Shown: piece by piece, positions 7,749-8,175 of the stretch
Layout of the letters: each line of letters starts with the position of its first letter
Position numbering within the stretch: position 1 is the stretch's first letter
Assembly (NCBI GenBank): GCA_964564905.1
Contig: CAZMCI010000039.1
Span: forward strand, 1 to 8,175
DNA length: 8,175 nt
Source: B75-G9 sp964564905
Lineage (GTDB): Archaea > Hadarchaeota > Hadarchaeia > Hadarchaeales > Hadarchaeaceae
Direction: 5' to 3'
Program-made: the position numbers and the translations under genes
The notes under the pieces: generated by a model
The model's input: only the letters and a program-made list of their open reading frames with translations
The model's database searches: none
Told to the model about the DNA's origin: nothing

Positions 7749-7753
7749 TCACC
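7749..7753 (-). promoter_or_regulatory. Shine-Dalgarno site for rpoB
   Basis: GGTGA lies four bases upstream of the rpoB ATG (TGGTGAATAAATG on the minus strand), in the ten-base gap after the rpoH TAG stop. The same GGTGA-N4-ATG layout occurs before rpoH. It fits pairing with the extreme 3' end of archaeal 16S rRNA. Confidence 0.7.
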
Positions 7754-7754
7754 A

Positions 7755-7997
7755 CTATTCCTTCACAACGTATCTGTAAACGACCGCCGTTCCCGCAGTG
7801 GGACTGTTTCGCGTGATCTTGAGTACGTCGCCGGGCTTCGCTCCAATTTCCCTAGCCGCGGGATCCGAACTCTTTATGAGGGGAAGATGGTGGGGCTGAA
7901 TTTTATAACGCTTTAGGATTTCCTCTACCTTTTCCTTCGGCAAAATCTCGTGCTTCGGCACCAGCACATGCCGCCCGACCTTGAATTCTTCAGACAT
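7755..7997 (-). CDS. rpoH: DNA-directed RNA polymerase subunit H
   Basis: This 80-residue subunit is the archaeal counterpart of the C-terminal domain of eukaryotic Rpb5. It is part of the jaw region that contacts downstream DNA. Recognisable family sequence includes HVLVPKHEILPKEK (residues 10-23), then LPLIKSSDPAAREIGAKPGD and VLKITRNSPTAGTAVVYRYV, the compact Rpb5-C fold. The length is normal for archaea. The start is ATG 7997, which has GGTGA four bases upstream. The open frame extends to an ATG at 8048, but those extra 17 codons are mostly read from the tRNA gene and are not believable protein. The gene stands first among the RNA polymerase subunit genes, as in other archaea, ten bases before rpoB and 21 bases after the tRNA. 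Confidence 0.96.
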   Translation of the reverse strand: MSEEFKVGRHVLVPKHEILPKEKVEEILKRYKIQPHHLPLIKSSDPAAREIGAKPGDVLKITRNSPTAGTAVVYRYVVKE

Positions 7998-8001
7998 TTT
8001 T

Positions 8002-8006
8002 TCACC
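8002..8006 (-). promoter_or_regulatory. Shine-Dalgarno site for rpoH
   Basis: GGGTGAAAAAATG precedes rpoH on the minus strand, with GGTGA four bases before the ATG. The site falls in the 21-base gap between the tRNA 3' end and rpoH. It decides between the ATG at 7997 and the longer in-frame start inside the tRNA. Confidence 0.7.
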
Positions 8007-8018
8007 CGCATTCCCAGA

Positions 8019-8093
8019 CGGGCCCGGCGGGATTCGAACCCGCGACACCCGGCTTAAAAGGCCGGTGCGCTGGCCAGACTGCGCTACGGGCCC
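8019..8093 (-). tRNA. tRNA-Lys (anticodon UUU)
   Basis: The 75 bases fold into a complete cloverleaf. The acceptor stem is GGGCCCG paired with CGGGCCC, with discriminator G at 8019. The D stem is GCGC/GCGC, with loop AGTCTGGCCA. The anticodon stem is CCGGC/GCCGG, with the seven-base loop CTTTTAA, so the anticodon is TTT. The variable loop has five bases, GTGTC. The T stem is GCGGG/CCCGC, with loop TTCGAAT. No intron is present and CCA is not encoded (TCT follows), so CCA would be added after processing. The sequence looks like archaeal lysine tRNAs. It lies 21 bases upstream of rpoH on the same strand, which suggests a shared transcript. Confidence 0.96.
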
Positions 8094-8097
8094 TACC

Positions 8098-8172
8098 TAG
8101 AAAGCGGCTCAAAATCCCCCTTTTATCCTTTTCGCTATTTAAAATTACCGAAAGCTCTTTTAAGGCTTTCTA
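8098..8172. repeat. 8-bp inverted repeat flanking the promoter region
   Basis: TAGAAAGC at 8098-8105 is repeated in inverse orientation as GCTTTCTA at 8165-8172. A further GAAAGC at 8150-8155 forms a closer hairpin-like pair with GCTTTC (8165-8170), with a nine-base loop. The arms bracket the candidate TATA elements. This could be an operator or a chance feature of AT-rich sequence; nothing else supports a function. Confidence 0.35.
8118..8146 (-). promoter_or_regulatory. Candidate archaeal promoter (BRE/TATA) for tRNA-Lys and the rpo operon
   Basis: Two TATA-like elements read on the minus strand. ATAAAAGG near 8126-8119 is preceded by the A-rich, BRE-like CGAAAAGG (8134-8127). With the usual spacing of about 26 bases it would start transcription a few bases before the tRNA. 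TTTTAAATA (8144-8136), lying about 18 bases further upstream, would start about 20 bases before the tRNA. I cannot tell which is used. The central TTTAAA is self-complementary, so a weak divergent promoter is possible, but the window ends before any divergent gene. No other promoter-like stretch is obvious between the genes. Confidence 0.5.
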
Positions 8173-8175
8173 AAA

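Noticed and set aside
7998..8048. N-terminal extension of rpoH to the ATG at 8048 (SRVRIPPGPSG...)
   Set aside because: Most of these codons are read from the tRNA-Lys gene, a well-known spurious translation of the tRNA 3' half. ATG 7997 has a good GGTGA site and matches the family's start.
1..8175. CRISPR array, insertion sequence or rRNA
   Set aside because: No regularly spaced repeats, transposase frames with terminal repeats or rRNA-like sequence were seen; nearly all of the window is accounted for by the operon, intein and tRNA.

Overview
This window is archaeal. It carries, all on the minus strand, a tRNA-Lys(UUU) gene followed by the start of the conserved archaeal RNA polymerase operon in the usual order rpoH - rpoB - rpoA1 (A') - rpoA2 (A''). 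The largest subunit is divided into A' and A'', which is an archaeal trait. The second-largest subunit B is one intact 1100-residue chain. Most methanogens, haloarchaea and Archaeoglobales split B into B'' and B', so the window points away from them and towards Thermococcus-like, TACK, or deep-branching or uncultivated euryarchaeal-type lineages. I cannot name the organism.

Layout, read in the direction of transcription (high to low coordinates). About 80 bp of AT-rich sequence at 8094-8175 holds candidate TATA/BRE elements. It is followed by tRNA-Lys (8093-8019), a 21-nt gap, rpoH (7997-7755), a 10-nt gap, rpoB (7744-4442), rpoA1 (4430-1794; its Shine-Dalgarno overlaps upstream in-frame GTG and ATG codons), and rpoA2 starting at 1793, immediately after the rpoA1 TGA stop. 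Spacing is tight throughout, so one transcript is likely. The H, B, A' and A'' products assemble in the same polymerase. The active site combines the A' DFDGD aspartates and bridge helix, the B-subunit lysines and the A'' trigger loop. There is no gene-free stretch longer than 300 bp.

The most unusual feature is at the left edge. After only 83 codons of A'' the reading frame leaves the conserved sequence at GEPGTQM and continues, with no stop, for 514 further codons to the window edge. This is a serine-type intein with a LAGLIDADG endonuclease domain. It sits inside the RNA polymerase trigger loop, before the expected TLRTFHY continuation. The window ends two bases into the codon for the intein's penultimate residue (CA-, expected His). 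The first LAGLIDADG motif has Gly where the catalytic acid should be, so the endonuclease may be dying while the splicing motifs are kept. An intein in archaeal A'' is, to my knowledge, known from Methanocaldococcus jannaschii, so this is not a wholly new system. The combination with an unsplit rpoB, the trigger-loop position and the damaged endonuclease deserve attention.
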